NCBI GenBank assembly: GCA_003576705.1
Contig: QOZS01000031.1
Coordinates: 1-64,000, forward strand
DNA from: Desertibaculum subflavum
GTDB lineage: Bacteria; Pseudomonadota; Alphaproteobacteria; Ferrovibrionales; Ferrovibrionaceae
Reading direction: 5' to 3'
DNA: 64,000 nt
Shown here: piece by piece, positions 8,144 through 17,107 of the stretch
How the letters are laid out: each line of letters begins with the position of its first letter
Position numbering within the stretch: the stretch's first letter is position 1
The notes under the pieces: generated by a model
Seen by the model: only the letters and a program-made list of their open reading frames with translations
The model's database searches: none
Told to the model about the DNA's origin: nothing
Position numbers and translations under genes: made by a program

Positions 8144-9113
8144 CAGCACCGCCGACAATCTCTACTGGATGGGCCGCTATATCGAGCGGGCGGAGAACAC
8201 CGCCCGCCTGCTCGCCGCTTCCAACCGCATGTCGCTGATCGCCGGCCCGGAGCGCGCCGCGGGCCAGTCGCAGTCGCAGACGCAAGGGCGCGGCGGCGAA
8301 TGGCGCTCGGTCGCCACCATCTACGGCATCGAGCCGGAAGCGATCGCGGCCGAGAGCGAGGCACCCGAAGAGAAGCTGCTGCGCACGCTCTGCTTCGATC
8401 GCGACAACGCTTCCAGCATCGTCGCCTGCGTGCAGCGCGCCCGCAACAATGCCCGCGCCGAGCGCAACAACCTGACCGTCGAGGCCTGGGAGAACATCAA
8501 CGCCACCTGGCTCGAGCTTGCCGAGGTGGCGCGCAAAGGCGTGCCGCCCGGCGAATACCGCCCGTTCTTCGAATGGGTGAAGCGGCAAAGCCATCTGATC
8601 CTGGGCTCGCTCTGGACCACGCTGCTGCGCGACGAGGCGTTCGACTTCCTGCATCTCGGCATCTTCATCGAGCGCGCCGACAACACCGCCCGCATCCTCG
8701 ACGTCAAGTATCACCGCATCCTGCCCGACGGCGCGCCCCGCGCCGACGTGGTCGACTACTACGAATGGGCCGAGCTGCTCGCCTGCGTCAGCGCGGTGCG
8801 CGCCTACAAGCGCATCTACCAGTCCGGCATCGAGCCGTGGCGCGTCGCGGAATTTCTGCTGCTGCGCCGCGACCTGCCGCGCTCGCTGCATTACTGCCTC
8901 GGTCGGGTCGACCGGCATCTCAACAGCCTGGCGGATTTCCACGGCCACCGGCACGAATGCCACCGCATCTCCGGCGTGCTCTATTCCCGGCTGCGCTACG
9001 GCCAGATCGAGCGCATCTTCCGCCGCGGCCTGCATCCGGTGCTGACCGATTTCATCGGCTCGATCGCCGAGCTCTCGGAAGAGCTCCGGCGCAACTACCT
9101 GATGACCACCTGA
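8136..9113 (+). CDS. Alpha-E domain protein (DUF403)
   Basis: A 325-residue all-alpha protein. LSSTADNLYWMGRYIERAENTARLL at the N-terminus and FLHLGIFIERADNTARILDVKY in the middle are the repeated alpha-E motifs. The domain is known to travel with circularly permuted ATP-grasp enzymes and transglutaminase-like proteins, as here. It overlaps the preceding gene by 8 bp and ends 8 bp before the next start, so it is clearly in an operon. Biochemical role not established. Confidence 0.9.
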   Translation: MLSSTADNLYWMGRYIERAENTARLLAASNRMSLIAGPERAAGQSQSQTQGRGGEWRSVATIYGIEPEAIAAESEAPEEKLLRTLCFDRDNASSIVACVQRARNNARAERNNLTVEAWENINATWLELAEVARKGVPPGEYRPFFEWVKRQSHLILGSLWTTLLRDEAFDFLHLGIFIERADNTARILDVKYHRILPDGAPRADVVDYYEWAELLACVSAVRAYKRIYQSGIEPWRVAEFLLLRRDLPRSLHYCLGRVDRHLNSLADFHGHRHECHRISGVLYSRLRYGQIERIFRRGLHPVLTDFIGSIAELSEELRRNYLMTT

Positions 9114-9121
9114 GGCCCGCG

Positions 9122-9907
9122 ATGCTGCTCCGGATCGACCATCGCATCGCCTGGGAGCTGGACGAGCCGGCCCGTTTCTCGATCCACTACGTGCGGCTCT
9201 GGCCGACCAACGAACCGACCCAGGCGGTGGTCGACTGGCGGGTCGAGAGCCGCGGCCGCACGGCGCCGTTCACCGACGGCTACGGCAACAAGCTGCTCTC
9301 GCTCTCGCTGACCGAGCCGCACCGCCGCCTCGCCCTGCATGCCGGCGGCGTGGTGGAGACGCGCGACGCCGCCGGCGTCTACGGCTTCGCGCTCGACCCG
9401 CTGCCGCCGGCCTACTGGCTCCGCAACGAGGGGCTCGCCCGGCATGAGGCCGGCATTGCCGCCTTCGCCGCCGCGATCAAGGCCAAGGCCGGCGACGAGC
9501 CGCTCACCCTGGCGCATCAACTGATGACGGCGATCCATGCCGGCCTCAAGCGCGAGCGCGCCCAAGGCGCGCCGCGCCGCACTGCGGCGGAAGTGCTGGC
9601 GGCCGGCGCCGGCACGCCGGACGACCTGGCGCATCTGTTCATTGCCGCCGCCCGCGCCGTCGGCATTCCGGCCCGCTTCGCCACCGGCTATCTGTTCCGG
9701 CCGGATATCATCATCGACGGCATGCATTGCTGGGCCGAGGCCTGGTTCGAGCATCTCGGCTGGGTCGGCTTCGATTCCGCCCATTCGATCTCGCCGACCG
9801 AGCACTATGTCAGGGTGGCGGTCGGCCGCGATCAAAGCGAGGCGGCCCCCGTGGCCGGACTTCCGACCGAGGCCGTCAAAATCGAGGTCGCCGTCGCGGC
9901 GATCTGA
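9122..9907 (+). CDS. Transglutaminase-like protein with N-terminal beta domain, catalytic Cys apparently replaced
   Basis: A 261-residue protein: a beta-rich N-terminal domain (~1-150), then a transglutaminase-like core. The expected triad region is recognisable as AGTPDDLAHLFIAAARAVGIPARFATGYLF and MHCWAEAWFEHLGWVGFDSA, giving His202 and Asp218. In the motif where relatives carry the nucleophile (G-x-C-x-D-x-A-H), this protein reads G-T-P-D-D-L-A-H, so Pro166 stands at the Cys position. It may be a non-catalytic family member. Start ATG at 9122 is taken from operon spacing; the same frame continues upstream through the previous gene but is not coding there. Confidence 0.87.
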   Translation: MLLRIDHRIAWELDEPARFSIHYVRLWPTNEPTQAVVDWRVESRGRTAPFTDGYGNKLLSLSLTEPHRRLALHAGGVVETRDAAGVYGFALDPLPPAYWLRNEGLARHEAGIAAFAAAIKAKAGDEPLTLAHQLMTAIHAGLKRERAQGAPRRTAAEVLAAGAGTPDDLAHLFIAAARAVGIPARFATGYLFRPDIIIDGMHCWAEAWFEHLGWVGFDSAHSISPTEHYVRVAVGRDQSEAAPVAGLPTEAVKIEVAVAAI

Positions 9908-9948
9908 TCGGCGTTCAAAGCGATAACGGGCTCGGGAGGAGCCTTCGA

Positions 9949-10686
9949 ATGACCTATTGCGTCGGCACCCTGCTCCAGGATGGCATCGTGCTGCTGTCGG
10001 ACACCCGCACCAATGCCGGCGTCGACCAGGTGGCGAGCTTCCGCAAGATGACGGTCTGGCGCGTCGCGGGCGACCGCATCATCGCCCTGCTCTCCGCCGG
10101 CAACCTGTCGGTCACCCAGTCGGTCATCCACCACCTGAAAGAGGGCCTGGAGATCGACGAGGAGCAGCGGGTCCACCGCATGGACGACGTCCGATCGATG
10201 TTCGAGGCGGCGGAACTGGTCGGCCGCGCCGTGCGCCGCGTGCACGCGGTGCACGGCAAGTCGCTGGAGGCCGATCCCGGCATCGGCTTCAACGTCTCGT
10301 TCCTGCTCGGCGGCCAGATCGCCGGCCGGCCGCCGGCCTTGTTCCAGATCTACGCCCAGGGCAATTTCATCGCGGCGACGCGCGAGACGCCGTATCTGCA
10401 GATCGGCGAGACCAAGTACGGCAAGCCGATCCTCGACCGCGCCCTGACCTACGAGACCGATCTGAAACACGCGGCGAAGCTTGCGCTGGTCTCGATGGAT
10501 TCGACCTTGCGGTCCAACCTCTCGGTCGGCCTGCCGCTCGACCTGCTGGTGATCCGGCGCGATACCTTCACGCCGCTGATCGAACGCCATATCGACGAGC
10601 ACGATCCCTATTTCGCCGAGCTGCGCACCGGCTGGTCGGCGGCGCTCCGCGAAGCCTTCAAGCGCATGCCCGACGTGCCGTGGTAA
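9949..10686 (+). CDS. Anbu-type proteasome-related peptidase
   Basis: A 245-residue Ntn-hydrolase related to HslV/proteasome beta subunits. It begins MTYCVGTLLQDGIVLLSDTRTNAGVD, so removal of Met exposes the catalytic Thr; FRKMTVW carries the conserved Lys. Later blocks GFNVSFLLGGQIAGRPPALFQIYAQGNFI and SMDSTLRSNLSVGLPLDLLV are typical of Anbu. ATG at 9949 follows a strong GGGAGGAG site. It closes the four-gene cluster ATP-grasp / alpha-E / transglutaminase-like / Anbu, an association known from comparative genomics and thought to link peptide-bond formation with degradation. Confidence 0.92.
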   Translation: MTYCVGTLLQDGIVLLSDTRTNAGVDQVASFRKMTVWRVAGDRIIALLSAGNLSVTQSVIHHLKEGLEIDEEQRVHRMDDVRSMFEAAELVGRAVRRVHAVHGKSLEADPGIGFNVSFLLGGQIAGRPPALFQIYAQGNFIAATRETPYLQIGETKYGKPILDRALTYETDLKHAAKLALVSMDSTLRSNLSVGLPLDLLVIRRDTFTPLIERHIDEHDPYFAELRTGWSAALREAFKRMPDVPW

Positions 10687-10910
10687 TCGGCCGTTAGCCA
10701 ATCCGCCCGCATAAGGCTGGCGACGGGCCTTGAACCCGCCGCAAATCGATGGCATATCGCGATCCATGACGACGTACGGCCCCTCGCGACGACGACTGGG
10801 CCGGCGCACACGGTGCGCCGGGCAGAGCTGATTCGCGCGCGCCCAGGCGGCGCGCTGGCCGCCTTCCGGGCCGTTTTCCAACCGGCCCCGTCGTCAGGAT
10901 CCCCCGTCAG

Positions 10911-11438
10911 ATGACCAAGTTCACCCTTGTGCCCGAGCAGCCGGAGCACGCCGAGACCATCGAAGCCCTGGTCGCCGAGGCCTTCGGCCCCGACCGGTTC
11001 CACAAGACCGTCTACAAGCTGCGCGACGGCGTCGACCCGCTCGGCGAGCTCGGCTGGGTCGCGCTCGACGAGGGCCGCCAGCTGCAGGCCTCGATCCGCT
11101 ACTGGCCGATCTCGATCGGCAACCGTTGGCCGGCGGTGCTGCTCGGCCCGGTGGCGGTGCGCCCCGCGGTGCAGGGCCAGGGCATGGGCAAGGCGCTGAT
11201 CCGCCGCACCTTGGCGCTCGCCACCTCGCTCGGCCACCGCATCTGCGTGCTGGTCGGCGACCGCGAGTATTACGAGCCGTTCGGCTTCAGCAATGCGGCG
11301 ATGCTCGGGCTCGAACTGCCCGGCTGGGTCGATCTCGACCGCTTCCAGGTGCAGGCCCTGGTGCCCGGCGCCCTCAACGGCGTCAGCGGCATGGTGGGCA
11401 GGCCGATCGCGCCAACCGTGGTGCGACTTCGAGCCTGA
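10911..11438 (+). CDS. GNAT-family N-acetyltransferase
   Basis: A 175-residue cytosolic acetyltransferase. The acetyl-CoA-binding motif A is LGPVAVRPAVQGQGMGKALIRRTL (QGQGMG loop), followed by GHRICVLVGDREYYEPFGF, the beta-5/alpha-4 segment typical of the YhbS-like subgroup. Substrate unknown. It is separated from the Anbu gene by 224 bp with no gene, and converges with the ABC ATPase gene. Confidence 0.88.
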   Translation: MTKFTLVPEQPEHAETIEALVAEAFGPDRFHKTVYKLRDGVDPLGELGWVALDEGRQLQASIRYWPISIGNRWPAVLLGPVAVRPAVQGQGMGKALIRRTLALATSLGHRICVLVGDREYYEPFGFSNAAMLGLELPGWVDLDRFQVQALVPGALNGVSGMVGRPIAPTVVRLRA

Positions 11439-11456
11439 CCGGCAAGGCTCACACGG

Positions 11457-12176
<720 letters not shown>

Positions 12177-12180
12177 CGCG

Positions 12181-13314
12181 CTATCCCGTCAGTGCCCGAC
12201 CGGGATCGACCCGGAGCGCCGCGCGCACGCCGAGCGTGCTCGCTGCCAGACAAACGACGACGACCACGCCGAACAGTGTCGCAATGTCCTCGGGCAGCAT
12301 GACGATGCGGCGCGGAAACCAGCCGCTGAAGGCGTAGACGAGGGCGGTTCCGGCGAGGAAGCTGATCATGCCCATGAGCAGTGCCTGCTGCAGAATGAGG
12401 CCGACGATGGTGCGATCGGGGGCGCCGATCAGCTTCAAGGTCGCGATTTCCCTGATCTTGTCCATGGTCAGCGTGTAGATGATCAGCGCGATGACGACGG
12501 CGGAGACCAGCGTCAGCACGCTCATGAACATGCCGAGCTGGCGCCGCGCCCGCTCGATCACCGTACGGGTCAGCACCTGCGCCTGCTGCTCGTCGGTCAG
12601 CACCGAGAGATGCTTCCAGCGGCGGATCACCTCGGCCACCTCTTCGGGGCGAGTATCAGTGGCGAGCCGCGCGATAACAGCGTTGACCAGGTCGGTCTGG
12701 TTACGCTGCGCCCCGCGTGCCGTCTCGCGCCGCGCCGCCGCTGGCGAGAGGTCGAACTGCAGCTGCTGTGCATCCCGGAGCGACAGGTAGACGATCGAAT
12801 CGCCGGACAGCGTGACGACGCCGGAGGTGATGCCGACCACGGTGTAGTCGTCGCGTCCGAGCCGCAGGACCTCGCCGAGAGCGAGGCCGGTCTGGCGATC
12901 GGCGATCAGCTCGAAGTGACTGCGCGTGATCTCGCGGCCCGCGACCAGCCGGATCGGCCCGCCCGGCCGCCCGGGCTCGTAGCCGACGACCTGCAACCTG
13001 ATCCGCCGGCCGCCGCGGTCGATCTGCACATTCTGGAAAGTGATGGAGCCGGCTTCGACAACGCCGTTGATGCGGGCTACCAGCTCGCGCGTGTCGCCGG
13101 GCACGCGCGAGGATTCGGCGAAGGGGCCATGTGTCCCTGCCTCGACGACCCACAGATCCGCCCCGATCGCCTGCGACAGCGCCAGGGCATCCGCCGTCTG
13201 GCCGCGATAGATGCCCGCCATGGTTACCACGACGGCGAGCAACAGGCTCAGGCCGAGGCAGGTCAGGACGAAGCGCCCGAGCTTGTGGCGGATGTCGCGC
13301 CAGGCGAGATTCAT
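12181..13314 (-). CDS. FtsX-like ABC transporter permease (DevC/MacB type)
   Basis: A 377-residue inner-membrane protein: one N-terminal helix (~residues 13-33), a large periplasmic domain (~35-255), then three C-terminal helices (~262-285, 308-332, 345-368), the classic MacB/FtsX fold. FKMDKIREIATLKLIGAPDRTIVGLILQQ-like sequence in the loop after helix 2 (TMDKIREIATLKLIGA) is the coupling region for the ATPase. Its ATG overlaps the adaptor stop in an ATGA arrangement, implying translational coupling. Confidence 0.92.
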   Translation of the reverse strand: MNLAWRDIRHKLGRFVLTCLGLSLLLAVVVTMAGIYRGQTADALALSQAIGADLWVVEAGTHGPFAESSRVPGDTRELVARINGVVEAGSITFQNVQIDRGGRRIRLQVVGYEPGRPGGPIRLVAGREITRSHFELIADRQTGLALGEVLRLGRDDYTVVGITSGVVTLSGDSIVYLSLRDAQQLQFDLSPAAARRETARGAQRNQTDLVNAVIARLATDTRPEEVAEVIRRWKHLSVLTDEQQAQVLTRTVIERARRQLGMFMSVLTLVSAVVIALIIYTLTMDKIREIATLKLIGAPDRTIVGLILQQALLMGMISFLAGTALVYAFSGWFPRRIVMLPEDIATLFGVVVVVCLAASTLGVRAALRVDPGRALTG

Positions 13315-14495
13315 CGCCGCGCCGTGCCCGCCGGCGTCACCGCATCGGCAATGGCGGCGCGCCGGCCGGCGCGGAGCCCGGTCACCGGGTCTCTGACAAT
13401 CTCCGCCCCGTCAGGCACGCCGTCCCGGATCTCGACCCGCCCGTCGAGCGTGCGATGGCCAAAGGTCACCAGCCGCTGGTGCAGCACGCCATCCTCGACG
13501 GTCCAGACCTTCGCCTTGTGATCCCGCATCTCGGCGAGCGCGCCTTGCCTGACCAGGCGCGCGCTCGGCAGGACCGCCACTGTGACCACGATCTCGGCCT
13601 GCTCGCCGAGATGAAAGGCGAGCGGGCATCCGCCGCAGCGGACATAGACCCGGCGTTCCTCGTTGACCCGGTCGCTCTCGATATCGATGCGCGCCACCTT
13701 CGCCTGCATCGGCCGGTCCGGCGCCGACCGGCGAACGACCTCGGCCGGCTGTCCCACCTCGATCGGCCCGGCGCGCGCCTCGTCGATATAGGCGAGCGCC
13801 CAGATCGAGGCCGGATCCACCAGCGTGAACACCGCCTCATTGGGATTCAGCGCGGAGCCGAGCTCGCGATGCCGCGTCATCACGACGGCATCGTAGGGCG
13901 CGAACAGGCTGTACTTGGCGAGCCGCGCCTCCTCCAGCGCCAGCACCGCCTTGACCTGCTCGAGATTGGCGCGAGCGACGTTCACCGTGCTCCGCGCCTG
14001 GCCGAGATCGGCCTTCGCCACGTCGGCCGCGGCCTGGGTGTCGTCGGCAATCTCGCGCGACACGGCACCCCGCTCCACCAGCTCCTGACGGCGGCGATTG
14101 GCCGCCACTTTCTGCTTCTGAACGGCATCGGCCTTGTCGACGGCCGCTTCCGCCTGCTCGACACCGGCTTGCGCCTGTGCCACCGCCGCCCGCGCCTGGG
14201 CGACGCGCGCCTCCTGCTCGCGACTCTGCAGCCGCGCCAGCAAGGCGCCGGCCTTCACACTGTCGCCGTGATCGGCATGCAGCTCGATCAGGGTTCCCGG
14301 GATCTCTAAGCCGATGCGCGAGAGTGTCTGGGCCTCGATGGTGCCGAGACCGAAGACCTGGATGGGCACATTCTTCTCAATTGCGGCGACGGCGACGGCG
14401 ACGGGCCGATACCACGCCCAGGCGGACATGGCCGCGACCGCGGCCAGCACGGCGACCGATCCCATCGCCCATCGTAGGTACCAACGTTTCGCCAT
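13311..14495 (-). CDS. HlyD/DevB-type periplasmic adaptor
   Basis: A 394-residue membrane-fusion protein: N-terminal anchor (~residues 12-30), a lipoyl half-motif (IPGTLIELHADHGDSVKAGALLARL), a long Ala-rich coiled coil (~90-195), the second lipoyl part and a beta-barrel domain. ATG at 14495 is preferred to TTG at 14516. With the permease and ATPase it should build an ABC-type exporter that docks to an outer-membrane channel; cargo unknown. A cysteine pair (VRCGGCPLAF) in the beta barrel region is unusual and might be a disulphide or metal site. Confidence 0.9.
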   Translation of the reverse strand: MAKRWYLRWAMGSVAVLAAVAAMSAWAWYRPVAVAVAAIEKNVPIQVFGLGTIEAQTLSRIGLEIPGTLIELHADHGDSVKAGALLARLQSREQEARVAQARAAVAQAQAGVEQAEAAVDKADAVQKQKVAANRRRQELVERGAVSREIADDTQAAADVAKADLGQARSTVNVARANLEQVKAVLALEEARLAKYSLFAPYDAVVMTRHRELGSALNPNEAVFTLVDPASIWALAYIDEARAGPIEVGQPAEVVRRSAPDRPMQAKVARIDIESDRVNEERRVYVRCGGCPLAFHLGEQAEIVVTVAVLPSARLVRQGALAEMRDHKAKVWTVEDGVLHQRLVTFGHRTLDGRVEIRDGVPDGAEIVRDPVTGLRAGRRAAIADAVTPAGTARR

Positions 14496-14665
14496 CGATT
14501 TCCCCGGCAAGCGCAATCGCCGGTCTTTGCGGCGAGTTCCGGAAACTGCGGTGGCTTACTTGGCATCGCGACGCCGGGGCCGCCTTGATCGGCATCAACC
14601 TTGATCCTCCGGCCCAAGGCCAGACGCTTCTTGCCGGGTCCGCCAAAGTGGACCGGGCACGAGCG

Positions 14666-15007
14666 CTAGGGCAACTCGAAGCTGACGGCGATGGCGGCGG
14701 TGGCGATCACCGCCACGTCGCCGATCTCCTCGTCCGGCACATCGAGGCCGCCTTTCACCGCCCGCACCGTCACGGTGCCGTGCGGCAGGCTCTTCCGCAC
14801 GGTCTCGACGTCGACCGCGTCCGGCTTCTGCACGCCGATCGTCACTTCGACCTGCATCTGCTTGGCGTCGAGCTTGAGCGTGCGGATCAAAGTGAGCGAG
14901 GAATGGTGCAGCGCGTCCTGCACGGCGCGCAGCGCCGCCTTGGTGTAGTCGCCGCCATGCAGGTCGTTGCCGCTGCCCATTTCGAGGATGACGCGCTTCG
15001 AGGCCAT
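14666..15007 (-). CDS. Lin0512 family protein, copy A
   Basis: A 113-residue protein with the Lin0512/TIGR02058 pattern: ILEMGSGNDLHGGDYTKAALRAVQDALHHSSL, then VEVTIGVQKPDAVD and PHGTVTVRAVKGGL. Its neighbour 15019-15357 is a diverged copy with the same blocks. Start ATG at 15007, 11 bp after the stop of copy A's upstream partner. The function of the family is unknown; many members occur in pairs, which suggests a heteromer. Confidence 0.85.
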   Translation of the reverse strand: MASKRVILEMGSGNDLHGGDYTKAALRAVQDALHHSSLTLIRTLKLDAKQMQVEVTIGVQKPDAVDVETVRKSLPHGTVTVRAVKGGLDVPDEEIGDVAVIATAAIAVSFELP

Positions 15008-15018
15008 GGCGCGCTCCC

Positions 15019-15357
15019 TCAGATATCGAGCCGCACGACGGCGGCGGCATTGGCGATCACCGTCCTGTCGGTGCCGGCCTGGTTCGGAATCTCGAGCCCG
15101 CCTTCCACCACCGTCACCGTGCCGGTGCCGTGCGGCAGCACGGCGAGCACCGCCTGCTTGTCGACCTTGTCCGGCCGCGGCACGCCGATGGTCACGTCCA
15201 CCCGCATGGCATCCGCCGACTGCCCGAGGGCCGAGGCAATGGTGAGCGAGTTGTGCCACAGCGCATCCTTCAGCGCCCGGACCGCCGCCTTGGTGTAGTC
15301 CGCCCCGCGGATATCGGTACCCATGCCGATCTGCAGCACCATGCGCCGATAGGCCAT
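15019..15357 (-). CDS. Lin0512 family protein, copy B
   Basis: A 112-residue paralogue of the gene at 14666-15007, with aligned blocks VLQIGMGTDIRGADYTKAAVRALKDALWHNSL, VDVTIGVPRPDKVD and PHGTGTVTVVEGGLEIPN; roughly 45% identical by eye. ATG at 15357 is preceded by AGGAGAAGC. Together with copy A and the upstream cupin gene it forms a same-strand run, likely one transcript. Function unknown. Confidence 0.85.
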   Translation of the reverse strand: MAYRRMVLQIGMGTDIRGADYTKAAVRALKDALWHNSLTIASALGQSADAMRVDVTIGVPRPDKVDKQAVLAVLPHGTGTVTVVEGGLEIPNQAGTDRTVIANAAAVVRLDI

Positions 15358-15398
15358 CGTTGCTTCTCCTGGAATATGGTCTCGGCTATCGGCCTGCT

Positions 15399-15848
15399 CT
15401 ATTCGAGCTTCTGCCCCTGCAGCCCGTCGCCGAGGAAGATGTTCGGCCTGAGGAACATGGCGAGCAGCAGCGCGCCGTTCGGCGAGCGGGCGACATGGCG
15501 GTTGCCCTTCGGCCGCCAGACGAAATTGCCGGCGGTGCACACGCCCTCCTCGTCCTCGATCGAGCCTTCCAGCACATAGGATTGCTCGATCTCGACATGC
15601 TCGTGCAGGCCGAGCGCCGAGCCCGGCGCCCAGCGGAACAGGGCCGTCATCAGCCCGCTCCGCTCGTCCTTCAGCAGGATCTTCATGTCGATGCCGGGAT
15701 AGGGCGTCGGCTTCCAGGGGATCTCGGCCACGTCGACATAGCGCGAGGCGAGGTCGCCGGGCTTCATGTCGGTGGCGTCCCATGCGGCACGGCCCGGCTC
15801 GCGGGTCGCCGCCATGTCCTGGCTCTTCGGCTTGGGAACGGCGCTCAT
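15399..15848 (-). CDS. Cupin-domain protein (ChrR-like / dihydroxyacetophenone dioxygenase-like)
   Basis: A 149-residue single cupin. Metal ligands are visible in ALGLHEHVEIEQSYVLEGSIEDEEG (cupin motif 1, His-x-His...Glu) and RHVAR (motif 2 His). The shape RWAPGSALGLHEHVEIEQSYVLEG resembles the ChrR-like cupin group used by 2,4'-dihydroxyacetophenone dioxygenase. Enzymatic activity cannot be confirmed. It heads the run cupin / Lin0512 B / Lin0512 A. Confidence 0.82.
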   Translation of the reverse strand: MSAVPKPKSQDMAATREPGRAAWDATDMKPGDLASRYVDVAEIPWKPTPYPGIDMKILLKDERSGLMTALFRWAPGSALGLHEHVEIEQSYVLEGSIEDEEGVCTAGNFVWRPKGNRHVARSPNGALLLAMFLRPNIFLGDGLQGQKLE

Positions 15849-16084
15849 CGGCCTCTCTCCTGACGAGGGATTCCATTCTGACGAGACACGCGGCTATGCG
15901 CCGCACCATAGACGGCCCATGAACACACGACAATCAGGCCTGCCGGCGGCGGCGAATCGCCGTGTCCACGCGACGGCGCTTGCGCACCCCAGGTCCAATG
16001 CGTATCTGCCACTCCCTCGATGGCCGAACGCCCCCCGCAAGAACGCCCCAATTCCACAACCGCCGCCGCCGCGGAGCTGAACCG

Positions 16085-17107
16085 ATGTCGCTGTTCGAAC
16101 GCTATCTGACGCTTTGGGTCGGGCTCTGCATCCTGGCCGGCATCGCCCTGGGCGAGACCGCACCGGCGCTGGTGGGTGCGCTTGCCGCGCTCGAATACGC
16201 GAACGTCAATTTCGCCGTTGCCGTGCTCATCTGGGCGATGGTCTATCCGATGATGATCGCGGTCGACTTCGCCGGCTTGCGGCGGATCGGCGAGCGGCCG
16301 AAGGGGCTGGTCATCACGCTGGTGGTCAACTGGCTGATCAAGCCCTTCACCATGGCGCTGCTCGGCGTCGCCTTCTTCAAATGGATCTTCGCCGGCCTGA
16401 TTCCGCCCGCCGATGCCGACGGCTATATCGCCGGCCTGATCCTGCTCGGCGCCGCGCCCTGCACCGCCATGGTCTTCGTCTGGTCGCAGCTCACCCAGGG
16501 CGACGCGAACTACACGCTGGCGCAGGTCAGCGTGAACGACGCCGTCATGGTCTTCGCCTATGCGCCGATCGTCGCGCTGCTGCTCGGCGTCACCGACATC
16601 GCGGTGCCCTGGCAGACCCTGGTGCTTTCGGTGGTCCTCTACGTCGTGATCCCGCTGCTGGCCGGCATCGCGACGCGCTCGGCGCTGGCGCGCCGGGACG
16701 GCGATGCGGCGGTGGCGCGGTTCACCGCGGCGCTCAAGCCATGGTCGGTGCTCGGCCTGCTGGCGACCGTCATCCTGCTGTTCGCCTTCCAGGGCCGCGT
16801 CATTCTGGAACAGCCCTTCGTCATCCTGCTGATCGCGGTGCCGCTGGTCATCCAGAGTTACGGCATCTTCGCATTGGCCTATGGCGCCGCCTGGGCCTGG
16901 CGGGTGCCGTTCAGCGTCGCCGCGCCCTGCGCCATGATCGGCACCTCCAACTTTTTCGAGCTGGCGGTCGCCGTGGCGATCAGCCTGTTCGGCCTGACCT
17001 CGGGCGCCGCGCTGGCGACGGTGGTCGGCGTTCTGGTGGAGGTGCCGGTGATGCTGTCGCTGGTCGCCTTCGCCAACGCGACGAAACGCCACTTCCCTGC
17101 CGCCTAG
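16085..17107 (+). CDS. arsB: ACR3-type arsenite efflux permease
   Basis: A 340-residue, ten-helix transporter of the ACR3 family, which extrudes arsenite. The diagnostic block GLILLGAAPCTAMVFVWSQLTQGDANYTLAQVSVNDAVM includes the essential Cys of helix 4. Other family marks are YPMMIAVDFAGLRRIGERPKGL and CAMIGTSNFFELAVAVAISLFG. ATG at 16085 follows GGAGCTGA; the longer frame from 15962 lacks homology-like sequence. No arsR or arsC is next to it, which is unusual. Its stop overlaps the stop of the convergent GMC gene by 4 bp (CTAG). Confidence 0.92.
   Translation: MSLFERYLTLWVGLCILAGIALGETAPALVGALAALEYANVNFAVAVLIWAMVYPMMIAVDFAGLRRIGERPKGLVITLVVNWLIKPFTMALLGVAFFKWIFAGLIPPADADGYIAGLILLGAAPCTAMVFVWSQLTQGDANYTLAQVSVNDAVMVFAYAPIVALLLGVTDIAVPWQTLVLSVVLYVVIPLLAGIATRSALARRDGDAAVARFTAALKPWSVLGLLATVILLFAFQGRVILEQPFVILLIAVPLVIQSYGIFALAYGAAWAWRVPFSVAAPCAMIGTSNFFELAVAVAISLFGLTSGAALATVVGVLVEVPVMLSLVAFANATKRHFPAA

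Noticed and set aside
10687..10910. Small RNA or gene between Anbu and the GNAT gene
   Set aside because: No hairpin with a T-run, no tRNA-like fold and no good start codon with ribosome site.
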